Positions 10,282 through 18,327 are shown, counted from the stretch's first letter. The stretch is 63,929 nucleotides of DNA from Xanthobacteraceae bacterium (GCA_019745775.1 JAIESR010000090.1:1-63929); one strand, 5' to 3'. Numbers and translations are program-made. The notes: a model not told the origin generated them from the letters alone.

Positions 10282-12114
10282 TCAACGCGCCGGCGGCAAC
10301 GGCGGATAGAGCGGCGCGCCCTCGAACAGGTTGTGCGGCTTCATGTCGAAGCCGGTCCACATCGTCGATGCCGTGCCCCAGAACGTCCGGGATGGCGTGG
10401 CGAAGGTGCCGTCCTCGTCGCGGAAGGTGTGCAGCAAGGTCGACATCAGCCACACCGTCGTCTCGGTGTTCTGGATCGACTCGTTGTTGATGTAGGGCTC
10501 GCGGCACGGAAGGTCCTTGGCCAGCTCCGACTTGCCGGCGAGCGCAACGTAGACCTCGATGTTCTCGAGGCAGCGCACATCGTCTTCGGGGAAGGTTCGC
10601 GTCGCCGCCGGATCCTTGTAGCGCGTGACCCAGAAATCCTTGCGCAGGAACGGCTCGCGGTGTCGTGGTAAGCCGCGATACGACGGCATGATCATGTAGC
10701 CCGACGCGTTGTTGAGACGGTTTCTCAGCGTCGTCGACTGCACGTGCAGTCCCGTGAACTCCATCGGGTTGAAGACGGCTGATCCTTCCACGCCGTTGTT
10801 GAACGGCTCCATCCGATCTTCCCAGACTTCCCTGATTGTCGGCCATTCGTTGGTCAGCGGACCCCTGACCCGCTTGTCACTGATGTGCCGCATCACGTTA
10901 ACGTTGGTCGCGCCGCCACGCTGCTGGTTGGTGATGCGCAGATTGATCCGCCACAGCACATTGTGGGTGTGCGCGATCCGTTCCGAGCCGGGAAAGTTCG
11001 TTCCGGTCGCGCCGGCGCGGAAATCGATCGAGCCGTCGTCATGGAACGCGTAGCTCAGCACATAGCGGTAGTTCCAGGCGTCGACGACCGCCCACAGCGT
11101 GAGCTTGTGACCGCGGTAGATGTTGTGACCGCGGAAATTGGTCTTGCCGCCGCTCACCACGACCCGCGGCGCGATCCACAGCAAGCCTTTCTCCGAGATC
11201 TCGCGCACGATGCGCCGGCCCGACGTGTTGGGGCGGTCGATGAGCTGCCCGCATCGTCCCGCGATCGAATCGATCAGCGGCTCGAGCTGAAGCTGAAGCA
11301 CGATCAGGTCCGAGAAGCGATGTGCGTTGTTCTGGTAGGGGACGAAGATTTCCGCCGGACCGGCTTCGTCGAGCACCTTGACCCACGGCTTGTCCGGTCC
11401 CGGCAGATACCACGCCTCGCTGACGAAATAGCCTTTGCGTCCGCCGTAGTTTGTCGCCACGAACCACGCGGTTTGCCGCGGGCCCGACGGCGGGAATTGC
11501 TGATAGCTGACGACATCGCCCGCGCGCCGGGTGTAGGCCGGCAGCTGATTGGCGGCAGGCATCGGCGAATGCGGCTCGCATCCGTCGGTGGAGGCGGTGG
11601 GGGCTGGTCCAGGTTGCGGCTGGCCGGGTTGTCCGGGGCCGCCGAGGCCGGGCTTGGGTGGTCCGCCGATTTGCGGCGGCTGAGCGGGTCCCGGTCCGCC
11701 CGGCCCGCCAAGCCCTGGTTTGGGCGGGCCGCCGGCTTGCGGCGGCTGACCAGGTCCGGGTCCACCCGGGCCGGGTTTCGGAGGACCTCCCGCCTGTGGT
11801 TGCGTCGGCTGCCCAGGTCCGGGCCCACCGAGGCCGGGCTTCGGCGGGCCGCCGGCTTGCGGCGGCTGGCCCGGAGCGCCCGGGCCGGGACCTGTCGTCG
11901 CCGGATCCGGCATGGTCGGCGTCGGCGGACGCTGCATGTTCTGCATCGGCACGAACTGCGGGCCGGTGCGCATGTTCAGTGGCGGAGGCGACGGCTGTGC
12001 GCTGCCGTGCGCGCCATGGTCCATGGGTGCAAGCTGTGCGAGCGCAATCGACGATGCAACGCAACCCACAAACACCAATGCCGCCCGAAGGCGGCATTGC
12101 GACGTCAAACTCAT
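10282..12114 (-). CDS. Copper amine oxidase-like catalytic subunit with Pro/Gly repeat linker
   Basis: 610 aa. Signal peptide (ALVFVGCVASSIALAQ), then a Pro/Gly-rich stretch (about 70-172) with four copies of GGPPKPGxGGPG, then about 430 residues that follow the copper amine oxidase catalytic (D4) domain. Matching landmarks in order: AEIFVPY (255-260); WNYRYVLSYAFHDDGSIDF, with Tyr349 at the topaquinone precursor position; HTH at 382-384 for two Cu ligands; RKDFWVTRY; and His562 in LLHTFRDED for the third ligand. The topaquinone consensus is altered: Asp replaces the Ser/Thr three residues before Asn, and Arg350 replaces the Asp/Glu after Tyr. The gene upstream encodes a D2-D3-like protein, so the enzyme appears split. 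Oxidative deamination of amines in the periplasm is inferred and depends on whether topaquinone still forms. Confidence 0.8.
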   Translation of the reverse strand: MSLTSQCRLRAALVFVGCVASSIALAQLAPMDHGAHGSAQPSPPPLNMRTGPQFVPMQNMQRPPTPTMPDPATTGPGPGAPGQPPQAGGPPKPGLGGPGPGQPTQPQAGGPPKPGPGGPGPGQPPQAGGPPKPGLGGPGGPGPAQPPQIGGPPKPGLGGPGQPGQPQPGPAPTASTDGCEPHSPMPAANQLPAYTRRAGDVVSYQQFPPSGPRQTAWFVATNYGGRKGYFVSEAWYLPGPDKPWVKVLDEAGPAEIFVPYQNNAHRFSDLIVLQLQLEPLIDSIAGRCGQLIDRPNTSGRRIVREISEKGLLWIAPRVVVSGGKTNFRGHNIYRGHKLTLWAVVDAWNYRYVLSYAFHDDGSIDFRAGATGTNFPGSERIAHTHNVLWRINLRITNQQRGGATNVNVMRHISDKRVRGPLTNEWPTIREVWEDRMEPFNNGVEGSAVFNPMEFTGLHVQSTTLRNRLNNASGYMIMPSYRGLPRHREPFLRKDFWVTRYKDPAATRTFPEDDVRCLENIEVYVALAGKSELAKDLPCREPYINNESIQNTETTVWLMSTLLHTFRDEDGTFATPSRTFWGTASTMWTGFDMKPHNLFEGAPLYPPLPPAR

Positions 12115-12140
12115 GAAAACCCCCTGAGAGCCCGCATCGG

Positions 12141-12734
12141 CTATTGCTGCTGCACGCTGACCGTCGCGTCCGACAGGTTGACGGATACTTGCACGCCGGT
12201 CACGAAGCCTTGCGGCGTGTTGATGACCGCGCGCACAATGCGCCTGCCGTAGAGCGGATCGGATGGATCGGTGATCACGGTCGGGATCAGGCCGATATCG
12301 ACGGCGCCCTGGAACGGCGCAATCAATTCCTGAATGCGTGCGTCACTCATCAGCAGCGAGCGCGCGTAGTCGGCTTCGACGGTGCCCACCGGCGTGCCGG
12401 TGTCGGTCGATGTCCGCTCGCTGACGATCGCGTTGGTGTCGAGATCGACCATGCGGTTGGTCGTGATGTTGCCTTCGTACTGGTAGGTGGTCACGACCGC
12501 GAGACGGGAACCGTTGTCGGTCCGGACCGCCTCGACCCGCGACACCACCACACGATTGGGCGTGCCGCGCGCACTGACTGCATCGGGATGCAGCGCCGCC
12601 GGCGCCTCGATGGCGCCCGCACCGGCGATCCGCGCTGCCAGCTGCTCTTCAACGGGGGTCAGCGATTGCGCGCTCGCGGCGGCCGCAAAGCCGCTGCATG
12701 CCAGCGCCAAAACCAAAGCCTTTACGGAAGTCAT
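12141..12734 (-). CDS. Secreted copper amine oxidase N-domain (D2-D3)-like protein
   Basis: 197 aa from the ATG at 12734, with a GAGGAGG Shine-Dalgarno just upstream. A signal peptide ends AAAASAQS. The mature sequence starts LTPVEEQLAARIAG and continues with NRMVDLDTNAIVS, EADYARSLLMSDARIQELIAP and GRRIVRAVINTPQGFVTGVQVSVNLSDATVSV. This order (strand pair, EE(F/Y)..A..L...D.R..ELI helix, then a GRRI..A strand block) matches the small N-terminal D2 and D3 domains of copper amine oxidases, which normally precede the catalytic domain in one chain. The gene lies 26 bp before the catalytic-domain gene on the same strand, so co-expression and assembly in the periplasm are likely. The match is read by eye and needs a profile search. 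Confidence 0.65.
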   Translation of the reverse strand: MTSVKALVLALACSGFAAAASAQSLTPVEEQLAARIAGAGAIEAPAALHPDAVSARGTPNRVVVSRVEAVRTDNGSRLAVVTTYQYEGNITTNRMVDLDTNAIVSERTSTDTGTPVGTVEADYARSLLMSDARIQELIAPFQGAVDIGLIPTVITDPSDPLYGRRIVRAVINTPQGFVTGVQVSVNLSDATVSVQQQ

Positions 12735-12814
12735 GTCGCCCCTCCTCGGGATAGGATTACCTGATCCCGTGTAAGTCGCTGCACAACTAGCAGAAACTGT
12801 GTCATTGGGGTTAC

Positions 12815-12842
12815 AAGTTCGTAATAGGTCAAACACGAACTT
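12815..12842. promoter_or_regulatory. Inverted repeat upstream of the split amine oxidase unit
   Basis: AAGTTCGT (12815-12822) and ACGAACTT (12835-12842) form a perfect 8-bp inverted repeat with a 12-base spacer. It lies 81-108 bases before the start at 12734, in an A/T-richer gap (12735-13029) that otherwise shows no gene. Position and symmetry fit a dimeric regulator site near a promoter. A second, shorter palindrome (CGGGAT/ATCCCG, 12747-12769) overlaps the leader. No known regulator motif is recognised. Confidence 0.4.
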
Positions 12843-13029
12843 AGCCATCTGCACTTGCTTTGGGCAAGTCTAATCCCTGCATATTGCAGTCGAATTCCGA
12901 CCTTTAGTTATCGGCCACGATGCGCGGCAACCACCGGCATTACGAATATTTAATCGCAGATAGCGACTGCGCCGGGCACGGCGATGCCCGGCGCATATGC
13001 AAACCAAACCCGGCGTTGGCCGGCAAAGG

Positions 13030-14466
13030 TTAATAGCGATACGTATCCGCCTTGAACGGGCCTTCCTTATTCACGCCGATGTAGGAGGCCTGGTCGTCGC
13101 GCAGCTCGGTCAGTTTCACGCCGATCTTGGCGAGGTGCAGCCGCGCGACCTTCTCGTCGAGCGACTTCGGCAGCACGTAGACTTCCTTCTTGTACTTGCC
13201 GTCCTTGTTGTTCGCGAACAGCTCGATCTGCGCCAGCGTCTGGTTGGTGAACGAGGCCGACATCACGAAGCTCGGGTGACCCATCGCGTTGCCGAGGTTC
13301 ACGAGACGGCCCTCCGACAGCAGGATGATGCGGTGGCCGTCCGGGAATTCGATCTCGTCGACCTGCGGCTTGATGTTGTTCCACCTCAGGTTCCGCAACG
13401 AGGAAATCTGGATCTCGTTGTCGAAGTGGCCGATGTTGCAGACGATCGCGCGGTCCTTCATCTTGCGCATGTGCTCGATCGTGATGATGTCCTTGTTGCC
13501 GGTCGCGGTGACGAAGATGTCGGCCATTGGCGCCGCGTCTTCCATCGTGACGACCTGATAGCCTTCCATCGCAGCCTGTAGCGCGCAGATCGGATCGATC
13601 TCCGACACCATCACGCGGCAGCCGGCCTGGCGCAGCGAAGCGGCCGAGCCCTTGCCGACGTCGCCGAAACCCGCGACCATCGCGACCTTACCCGACATCA
13701 TCACGTCGGTGCCGCGGCGGATGCCGTCGACCAGCGACTCGCGGCAGCCGTAAAGGTTGTCGAACTTCGACTTGGTGACGGAGTCATTGACGTTGATGGC
13801 GGGCCACAGCAGCGTGCCGGCCTTCTGCATGTCGTAGAGACGATGCACGCCCGTGGTGGTCTCTTCCGAGACGCCCTTGATGTTCTTGGCGAGCTCGGCG
13901 AAGTAGCCCTTCGGCTTCTCCTTCAGGACGCGCTTGAGCAGCGCGAACAGCACTTCCTCCTCTTCGGAGCTCGCCTTGTCCAGGAAGGCGGTGTCGCCCT
14001 TCTCGGCGCGCACGCCGAGATGCACGAACAGCGTGGCGTCGCCGCCGTCGTCGAGGATCATGTTCGGCGTGCCGCCGCCGTGCCACTCGAACAGCTTGGC
14101 GGTGTAGTCCCAGTAGTCCTTGAGCGTCTCGCCCTTCACGGCGAACACCGGAACGCCGGCCGCGGCGATCGCGGCGGCCGCATGGTCCTGCGTCGAATAA
14201 ATGTTGCACGAAACCCAGCGTACGTCGGCGCCGAGCGCCACCAGCGTTTCGATCAGCACCGCGGTCTGGATCGTCATGTGCAGCGAGCCGGCGATGCGGG
14301 CGCCCTTGAGCGGCTGCTTCGGGCCATATTCCTCGCGGGTCGCCATCAGGCCGGGCATTTCGGTCTCGGCGAGCGAGATTTCCTTGCGGCCGAATTCGGC
14401 GAGGCCGATGTCTTTGACGATGTACTCGGCAGCAGCTTTGCTTTTTGCTTGGGCGGACGCGGTCAT
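13030..14466 (-). CDS. ahcY: S-adenosylhomocysteine hydrolase
   Basis: 478 aa from the ATG at 14466, which has AAGGA six bases before it; a TTG at 14472 is in frame but less likely. It hydrolyses SAH to adenosine and homocysteine, relieving product inhibition of methyltransferases. The sequence shows the substrate-binding region ([13 protein letters not shown]), the central NAD-binding glycine motif ([15 protein letters not shown]), GHFDNEIQI and the C-terminal KTDxYRY-type tail (KADTYRY) that completes the NAD pocket of the neighbouring subunit. Full length with the usual insert of bacterial long-form enzymes. The palindrome at 14550-14565 lies about 85 bases upstream of the start. Confidence 0.98.
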   Translation of the reverse strand: MTASAQAKSKAAAEYIVKDIGLAEFGRKEISLAETEMPGLMATREEYGPKQPLKGARIAGSLHMTIQTAVLIETLVALGADVRWVSCNIYSTQDHAAAAIAAAGVPVFAVKGETLKDYWDYTAKLFEWHGGGTPNMILDDGGDATLFVHLGVRAEKGDTAFLDKASSEEEEVLFALLKRVLKEKPKGYFAELAKNIKGVSEETTTGVHRLYDMQKAGTLLWPAINVNDSVTKSKFDNLYGCRESLVDGIRRGTDVMMSGKVAMVAGFGDVGKGSAASLRQAGCRVMVSEIDPICALQAAMEGYQVVTMEDAAPMADIFVTATGNKDIITIEHMRKMKDRAIVCNIGHFDNEIQISSLRNLRWNNIKPQVDEIEFPDGHRIILLSEGRLVNLGNAMGHPSFVMSASFTNQTLAQIELFANNKDGKYKKEVYVLPKSLDEKVARLHLAKIGVKLTELRDDQASYIGVNKEGPFKADTYRY

Positions 14467-14549
14467 GAACAATCCTTGGCTGGACAGTGGAAGGGGGGCC
14501 GAACTTGGGCGTGCCTATAGCAGGCCGTGCCCGCTCAGACAATAAAGAT

Positions 14550-14565
14550 ATAAAGATTTCTTTAT
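14550..14565. promoter_or_regulatory. Palindromic operator between ahcY and udgX
   Basis: ATAAAGA-TT-TCTTTAT is a perfect 7-bp inverted repeat. A further direct copy of ATAAAGAT abuts it (14542-14549). The site lies in the divergent promoter gap, 84-99 bases before ahcY and 46-61 before the udgX ATG. ArsR-family SAH-responsive regulators (SahR) are known to control ahcY and methionine-cycle genes in Proteobacteria and bind A/T-rich palindromes. That this is such a site is inference. Confidence 0.55.
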
Positions 14566-14610
14566 GTCGTCGTTTGGATCGCAGAGGCTCGGGCGGCGTT
14601 GACACGGGTC

Positions 14611-15273
14611 ATGGCCAAAGCTGCCAAGAAATCAGCGAAAGTCGCTTCCGAAGACGAGGTGGGCGAGAGCCCAATCCGGTCGCTTTCGCAGCTCGCGAAG
14701 GCGGAGGCTGCGTGCACGCGGTGCCCGCTCTACAAGCACGCGACCCAGGCGGTGCCAGGCGAGGGCCGCACCGACGCGCGGTTGATGATGGTCGGCGAGC
14801 AGCCCGGCGATAGGGAGGACCTTGTCGGCAAGCCGTTCATCGGTCCAGCGGGCGCGGTGCTCGACCGTGCATTGGCCGACGCCGAGATCGACCGCAAGAC
14901 CGTCTTTGTCACCAATGCGGTGAAACATTTCAAGTTCGAGCAGCGCGGCAAGCGGCGGCTGCACAAGCAACCCAACGCCTACGAGATCGAACGCTGCAAA
15001 TGGTGGCTTCATCACGAACGCACGATCATTCGCCCCGCGGCGATCGTTGCGCTTGGCGCCAGCGCGGCGCGCAGCCTGTTTGGTCGTCCGGTAACGATCG
15101 GGAAAATGCGCGGGGAGAAGCAGGCACTCGCGGACGGCACGCTCGCTTTGGTCACGATCCATCCGTCGTACCTGCTGCGGATCCAGGAGGACGACGACAA
15201 GGCGCGCGAATATCGGCAGTTCGTTGCCGACCTTCGACTTGCCGCGCGATGGTTGGTGGGGCGATCCGCGTGA
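14611..15273 (+). CDS. udgX: UdgX-type uracil-DNA glycosylase
   Basis: 220 aa from the ATG at 14611 (a TTG at 14599 is also in frame). The protein belongs to the Fe-S uracil-DNA glycosylase superfamily: CTRCPLY (Cys35, Cys38) and Cys129 fit the cluster ligands. Two marks separate UdgX from family 4 enzymes: motif GEQPGDRED (62-70) and the inserted loop KRRLHKQP (114-121), whose histidine (His118) corresponds to the residue shown in the mycobacterial enzyme to bond covalently to the excised uracil site. HPSYLLR is the C-terminal DNA-binding motif. It therefore probably recognises uracil in DNA and forms a stable adduct rather than releasing. It lies divergent to ahcY and convergent with the HPr gene, interrupting the usual ptsH-ahcY neighbourhood. 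Confidence 0.88.
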   Translation: MAKAAKKSAKVASEDEVGESPIRSLSQLAKAEAACTRCPLYKHATQAVPGEGRTDARLMMVGEQPGDREDLVGKPFIGPAGAVLDRALADAEIDRKTVFVTNAVKHFKFEQRGKRRLHKQPNAYEIERCKWWLHHERTIIRPAAIVALGASAARSLFGRPVTIGKMRGEKQALADGTLALVTIHPSYLLRIQEDDDKAREYRQFVADLRLAARWLVGRSA

Positions 15274-15279
15274 TCGGAC

Positions 15280-15564
15280 CTACTCGTCTTCTGCGAAACG
15301 TCCGGTCACGAGCTTCGTCAGCGCTTCGACAACCTCATCGGCCTGAGGCCCGGTTGCTTCGATGGTGATCTGCGTGCCGGGGCCGGCGGCGAGCATCATC
15401 AGCCCCATGATCGAATTGCCGCCGACGGTCTCGGTACCGCGCGTCACCTTCACCACCGCGTCGTACTGATCGACCATCTGCGCGAACTTCGCGGATGCGC
15501 GCGCGTGCAGCCCCTTCTTGTTGCAGATTTCGAGAACGCGGGTGACGGATGCCGGCTCCTTCAT
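15280..15564 (-). CDS. ptsH: HPr phosphocarrier protein
   Basis: 94 aa. GLHARAS carries the active-site histidine that accepts phosphate in phosphoryl relay; GGNSIMGLMML holds the serine phosphorylated by HprK. Its start overlaps the stop of the EIIA gene (TCAT on the plus strand, 15561-15564), so the two are translationally coupled. With no sugar permease nearby it most likely belongs to the regulatory, incomplete PTS of alphaproteobacteria, feeding phosphate to EIIA. Confidence 0.95.
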   Translation of the reverse strand: MKEPASVTRVLEICNKKGLHARASAKFAQMVDQYDAVVKVTRGTETVGGNSIMGLMMLAAGPGTQITIEATGPQADEVVEALTKLVTGRFAEDE

Positions 15565-15962
15565 TTGCCGGCGAGCACGCGGCTGGCAATGGTGACGTAT
15601 TTGCGCCCGGCGTCCTGCGCCGCCGCGACCGCGTCCGGCAGCGGATATTCGTCACGGACCTTGGCGAGCTTGACCAGCATCGGAAGGTTTATGCCGGCGA
15701 GCACTTCGACCTTCGGGCGGCTCATCACCGAGATCGCAAGATTCGACGGCGTGCCGCCGAACATGTCGGTGAGGATGGCGACACCTTCGCCGGTATCGAC
15801 GCGCTTGACCGCCTCGATGATGTCCTTGCGGCGCTGTTCGACGTCATCATCGGGTCCGATGGTGACCGCCTCGATCTGCGTCTGCGGGCCGACGACATGT
15901 TCCAGGGCCGAGCGAAACTCGACGGCGAGCCGCCCATGCGTAACCAGAACGAGACCGATCAT
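15561..15962 (-). CDS. PTS EIIA, mannose family (regulatory)
   Basis: 133 aa from the ATG at 15962, giving MIGLVLVTHGRLAVEF, where the histidine of VTHG is the phosphorylation site. ILTDMFGGTPSNLAI is the conserved EIIA-Man core loop. A longer open frame upstream adds residues not typical of the family. EIIB, EIIC and EIID partners are absent, so this EIIA acts as a regulator, as known for Hyphomicrobiales PTS clusters. It is co-transcribed with HPr downstream and hprK upstream. Confidence 0.93.
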   Translation of the reverse strand: MIGLVLVTHGRLAVEFRSALEHVVGPQTQIEAVTIGPDDDVEQRRKDIIEAVKRVDTGEGVAILTDMFGGTPSNLAISVMSRPKVEVLAGINLPMLVKLAKVRDEYPLPDAVAAAQDAGRKYVTIASRVLAGK

Positions 15963-16087
15963 GAAGCGCTCCTCGCGGGCGCGAAGGGTGCACCGCACGA
16001 AAGGGCCACCATCTTGACCATCCAAGACCCTTTCGCAAGGGCTCGGCTATCCATTTTTGGGCGGTGTTGCATCGCGGAATCGGGCGT

Positions 16088-16525
16088 CTATGTAGCGTCG
16101 GAATTGAGCGTTGCAAGCACAATCGTGAGGGCGTCGGCGCCGGCTGCGACCGGGAGCCGCGGAAGGAGGATGCCGCTGATCTCGGCAATCCGCGCGGACG
16201 GCGCGGGTATTCGCTCGCCATCAACTGCCGCGAGATCGATCACCAGAGCGGCAACGGCGACCGGCTCGAAGGCGACGCGCCGGACGCCGATGCCGCGTAC
16301 TTCGATCAGGCCGGCGAGCGCTGCCGCTGGGCGCACCAGCAGGCGTCCGTGGCTGGCTGCTAGCTCGACGCGGTCGTCGGCGACCAGTCGCGCAAATCGA
16401 AGGCGGCCGATGGCGGCGGTATCGACCAAATCCCAGGCTAGGCGTGATTTTCCGCTGCCGGCCGGGCCGCGGATCAGCGCGGCGTGGCGACCGATCAGCA
16501 CCGCCGAGGCGTGCTCCGTTGCCGT
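16088..16525 (-). CDS. hprK: HPr kinase/phosphorylase, short form
   Basis: About 145 aa, the size of the truncated alphaproteobacterial HprK that lacks the N-terminal domain. Walker A is clear (IRGPAGSGKSRLAWDL), followed by VADDRVEL and GLIEVRGIGV, the family signature. The start is unusual. A strong AAGGAGG at 16531-16537 is followed, five bases on, by an in-frame ACG (16525), giving TATEHASAVLIGRHAALIRG; homologues carry the HASAVLIG-like part, so translation should begin here. The first conventional codon is a GTG at 16501, 29 bases from the Shine-Dalgarno, which would cut off that segment. The enzyme phosphorylates and dephosphorylates the HPr serine. Confidence 0.85.
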   Translation of the reverse strand, partial: TATEHASAVLIGRHAALIRGPAGSGKSRLAWDLVDTAAIGRLRFARLVADDRVELAASHGRLLVRPAAALAGLIEVRGIGVRRVAFEPVAVAALVIDLAAVDGERIPAPSARIAEISGILLPRLPVAAGADALTIVLATLNSDAT

Positions 16526-16530
16526 CGCCG

Positions 16531-16537
16531 CCTCCTT
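16531..16537 (-). promoter_or_regulatory. Shine-Dalgarno of hprK, overlapping the chvG stop
   Basis: AAGGAGG on the minus strand; its first A's belong to the chvG stop codon TAA (16537-16539). No ATG, GTG or TTG lies at a normal distance in the hprK frame; the nearest candidate is ACG five bases downstream. This decides the start discussion for hprK. Confidence 0.6.
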
Positions 16538-18327
16538 TAGCTCGCCGGCAGGCGCACGACGAAGCGCGCGCCGAGCACGGTGGGCGGTTTATGCGGCGTC
16601 GAGACGCTCATGCGGTTCTCCGCCCACAGGCGTCCGGCATGCGCTTCGACGATCTGCTTTGAGATCGAGAGGCCGAGGCCCGAATTCTGGCCGAAGCCTT
16701 GTTCGGGCCGGTCGGTGTAGAATCGCTCGAAGATCTTTTCCAGAACGTCGGCGCCGATGCCCGGGCCGTCGTCATCGACGATGATCTCGATTTCGTTCTT
16801 CAAGCGGCGGCAGGTGACGCGCACGGTGGCGCCCTCCGGCGAGAACGAGCGTGCGTTGTCGATCAGGTTGTTGATTACCTGGCCGAGCCGCGAGTCGTGG
16901 CCTGGCACGATGAACGACTGCGCGTTGCCGCCTTCGAAATTGAGCGTGACCTTGACGCCGTCGTCGCGCGGCACTTCGTTGGCGACGCTCACGACGGCGG
17001 TGAGCAGCTTGATCAGATCGACCGGGCTCGCTTCCTGGCGCTGCATCTCGGCTTCGAGACGGCTGGCGTCGGAAATGTCGGAGATCAGCCGGTCGAGCCG
17101 CTTGACGTCGTGCTGGATGACGGCCAGCAGGCGGTTGCGGCTGTCCTCGGTCCTGGCGAGTGGCAGCGTCTCGACCGCGGAGCGCAGCGAGGTGAGGGGG
17201 TTCTTCAATTCGTGCGCGACGTCGGCGGCGAAGCTCTCGATCGCCTCGATGCGGCTGTAAAGCGCGTTGGTCATGTCGCGCAGCGTGCCGGACAGGTGCC
17301 CGATCTCGTCGCGGCGATGCGTGAAGTCGGGAATCTCGACGCGGTTCTTGATGCGGCGGCGCACGACCTCCGCGGACTCCGCGAGGCGGCGCATCGGGCC
17401 GGCGATGGTGCCGGCGAGCAGGAACGACAGCACGATCATCACGCCGGCCGCGAACAGGAACACCCGCAGCACCGCGAACCGCTCGGCGGTGACCATGTCG
17501 TCGATCTCGGCGCCCTGGGTCGAGAGCATCAGCGCCCCGCGCACCGCACGGAAGCGCGTCACCGGCACCGCCACCGAGACGATGACTTCGGCGCGATCGT
17601 TGATGCGCACCATGCTCGACTTCAGTCCGGTCAGCGCGATCGCGACTTCTTCGTAGGATCTGCCGTTGGCCTGCCCGAGCTCGCGGTAGGTCGGCAGATC
17701 GCCGCGCGTGAGCCAGCGCCGCAGCGCCATCAGCCGCCGCTCGATGTAGTTCGGCTGCGACGATTCCGGCGGCGGCAGGTCGAACCGCAGCACGTCGTAG
17801 AGCGCCAGGCTGTCGAGGATGAACGTGCCGTCGCGCTCATAGATGCGCGCGCGCGTATTGGTCGGCGACACCAGGCGTTGCAGCACCGGCGCGACGCGCA
17901 CCGGATTGATCGGGAAATCGAGCCCGGGATTGCCGGCGTCCGAAGGATCGTAGGTTTCGCCCAGTTGCAGCTCAAGCAGCCGCTGCGGATCCAGCGTGGC
18001 GCCGTCGGGATCGATTGTTCCCGACGCAGCGACCGCATTGGCGATGATCTCGCCCTGGATCATCAGGCTCTGGATACGGGCGTCGATCAGGCCGGCGCGG
18101 AACTGCGACAGGTACAGGATGCCGATCACCATCACGACCAGACCGGCGACGTTAAGGAAGATGATCCGCCGCGTCAGGCTCGACATGCTCAGATGCGTGA
18201 AGAACTGCCACGCGGTGCGCGCGAAGCCGCTGCGGGGGAGTTTGTCCTCGCGCGGCAAATCGTCGTCAGGCGTTTGCGCCTCGACCTGTGTCTTGAACGT
18301 TTCGGGCGTTCTGTTGAGCACGATCAA
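16537..18327 (-). CDS. chvG: Sensor histidine kinase ChvG (ExoS-type)
   Basis: Up to 596 aa; starts are TTG at 18327 or GTG at 18321. The order is a short cytoplasmic tail, a transmembrane segment (IIFLNVAGLVVMVIGILYL), a large periplasmic stimulus-sensing domain, a second transmembrane segment (FLFAAGVMIVLSFLLAGTI), HAMP, a HisKA domain with His372 in DVAHELKNPL, then an ATPase domain with NLIDNARSFS, DDGPGIG and NSGLGLSISKQI. ChvG senses acid or envelope conditions and phosphorylates ChvI in rhizobia and agrobacteria. chvI lies 110 bp upstream and hprK directly downstream. Confidence 0.95.
   Translation of the reverse strand: MIVLNRTPETFKTQVEAQTPDDDLPREDKLPRSGFARTAWQFFTHLSMSSLTRRIIFLNVAGLVVMVIGILYLSQFRAGLIDARIQSLMIQGEIIANAVAASGTIDPDGATLDPQRLLELQLGETYDPSDAGNPGLDFPINPVRVAPVLQRLVSPTNTRARIYERDGTFILDSLALYDVLRFDLPPPESSQPNYIERRLMALRRWLTRGDLPTYRELGQANGRSYEEVAIALTGLKSSMVRINDRAEVIVSVAVPVTRFRAVRGALMLSTQGAEIDDMVTAERFAVLRVFLFAAGVMIVLSFLLAGTIAGPMRRLAESAEVVRRRIKNRVEIPDFTHRRDEIGHLSGTLRDMTNALYSRIEAIESFAADVAHELKNPLTSLRSAVETLPLARTEDSRNRLLAVIQHDVKRLDRLISDISDASRLEAEMQRQEASPVDLIKLLTAVVSVANEVPRDDGVKVTLNFEGGNAQSFIVPGHDSRLGQVINNLIDNARSFSPEGATVRVTCRRLKNEIEIIVDDDGPGIGADVLEKIFERFYTDRPEQGFGQNSGLGLSISKQIVEAHAGRLWAENRMSVSTPHKPPTVLGARFVVRLPAS

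Noticed and set aside
14467-14610. SAH or SAM riboswitch upstream of ahcY
   Set aside because: No recognisable riboswitch core was seen; the A/T-rich palindrome suggests protein-based control instead.
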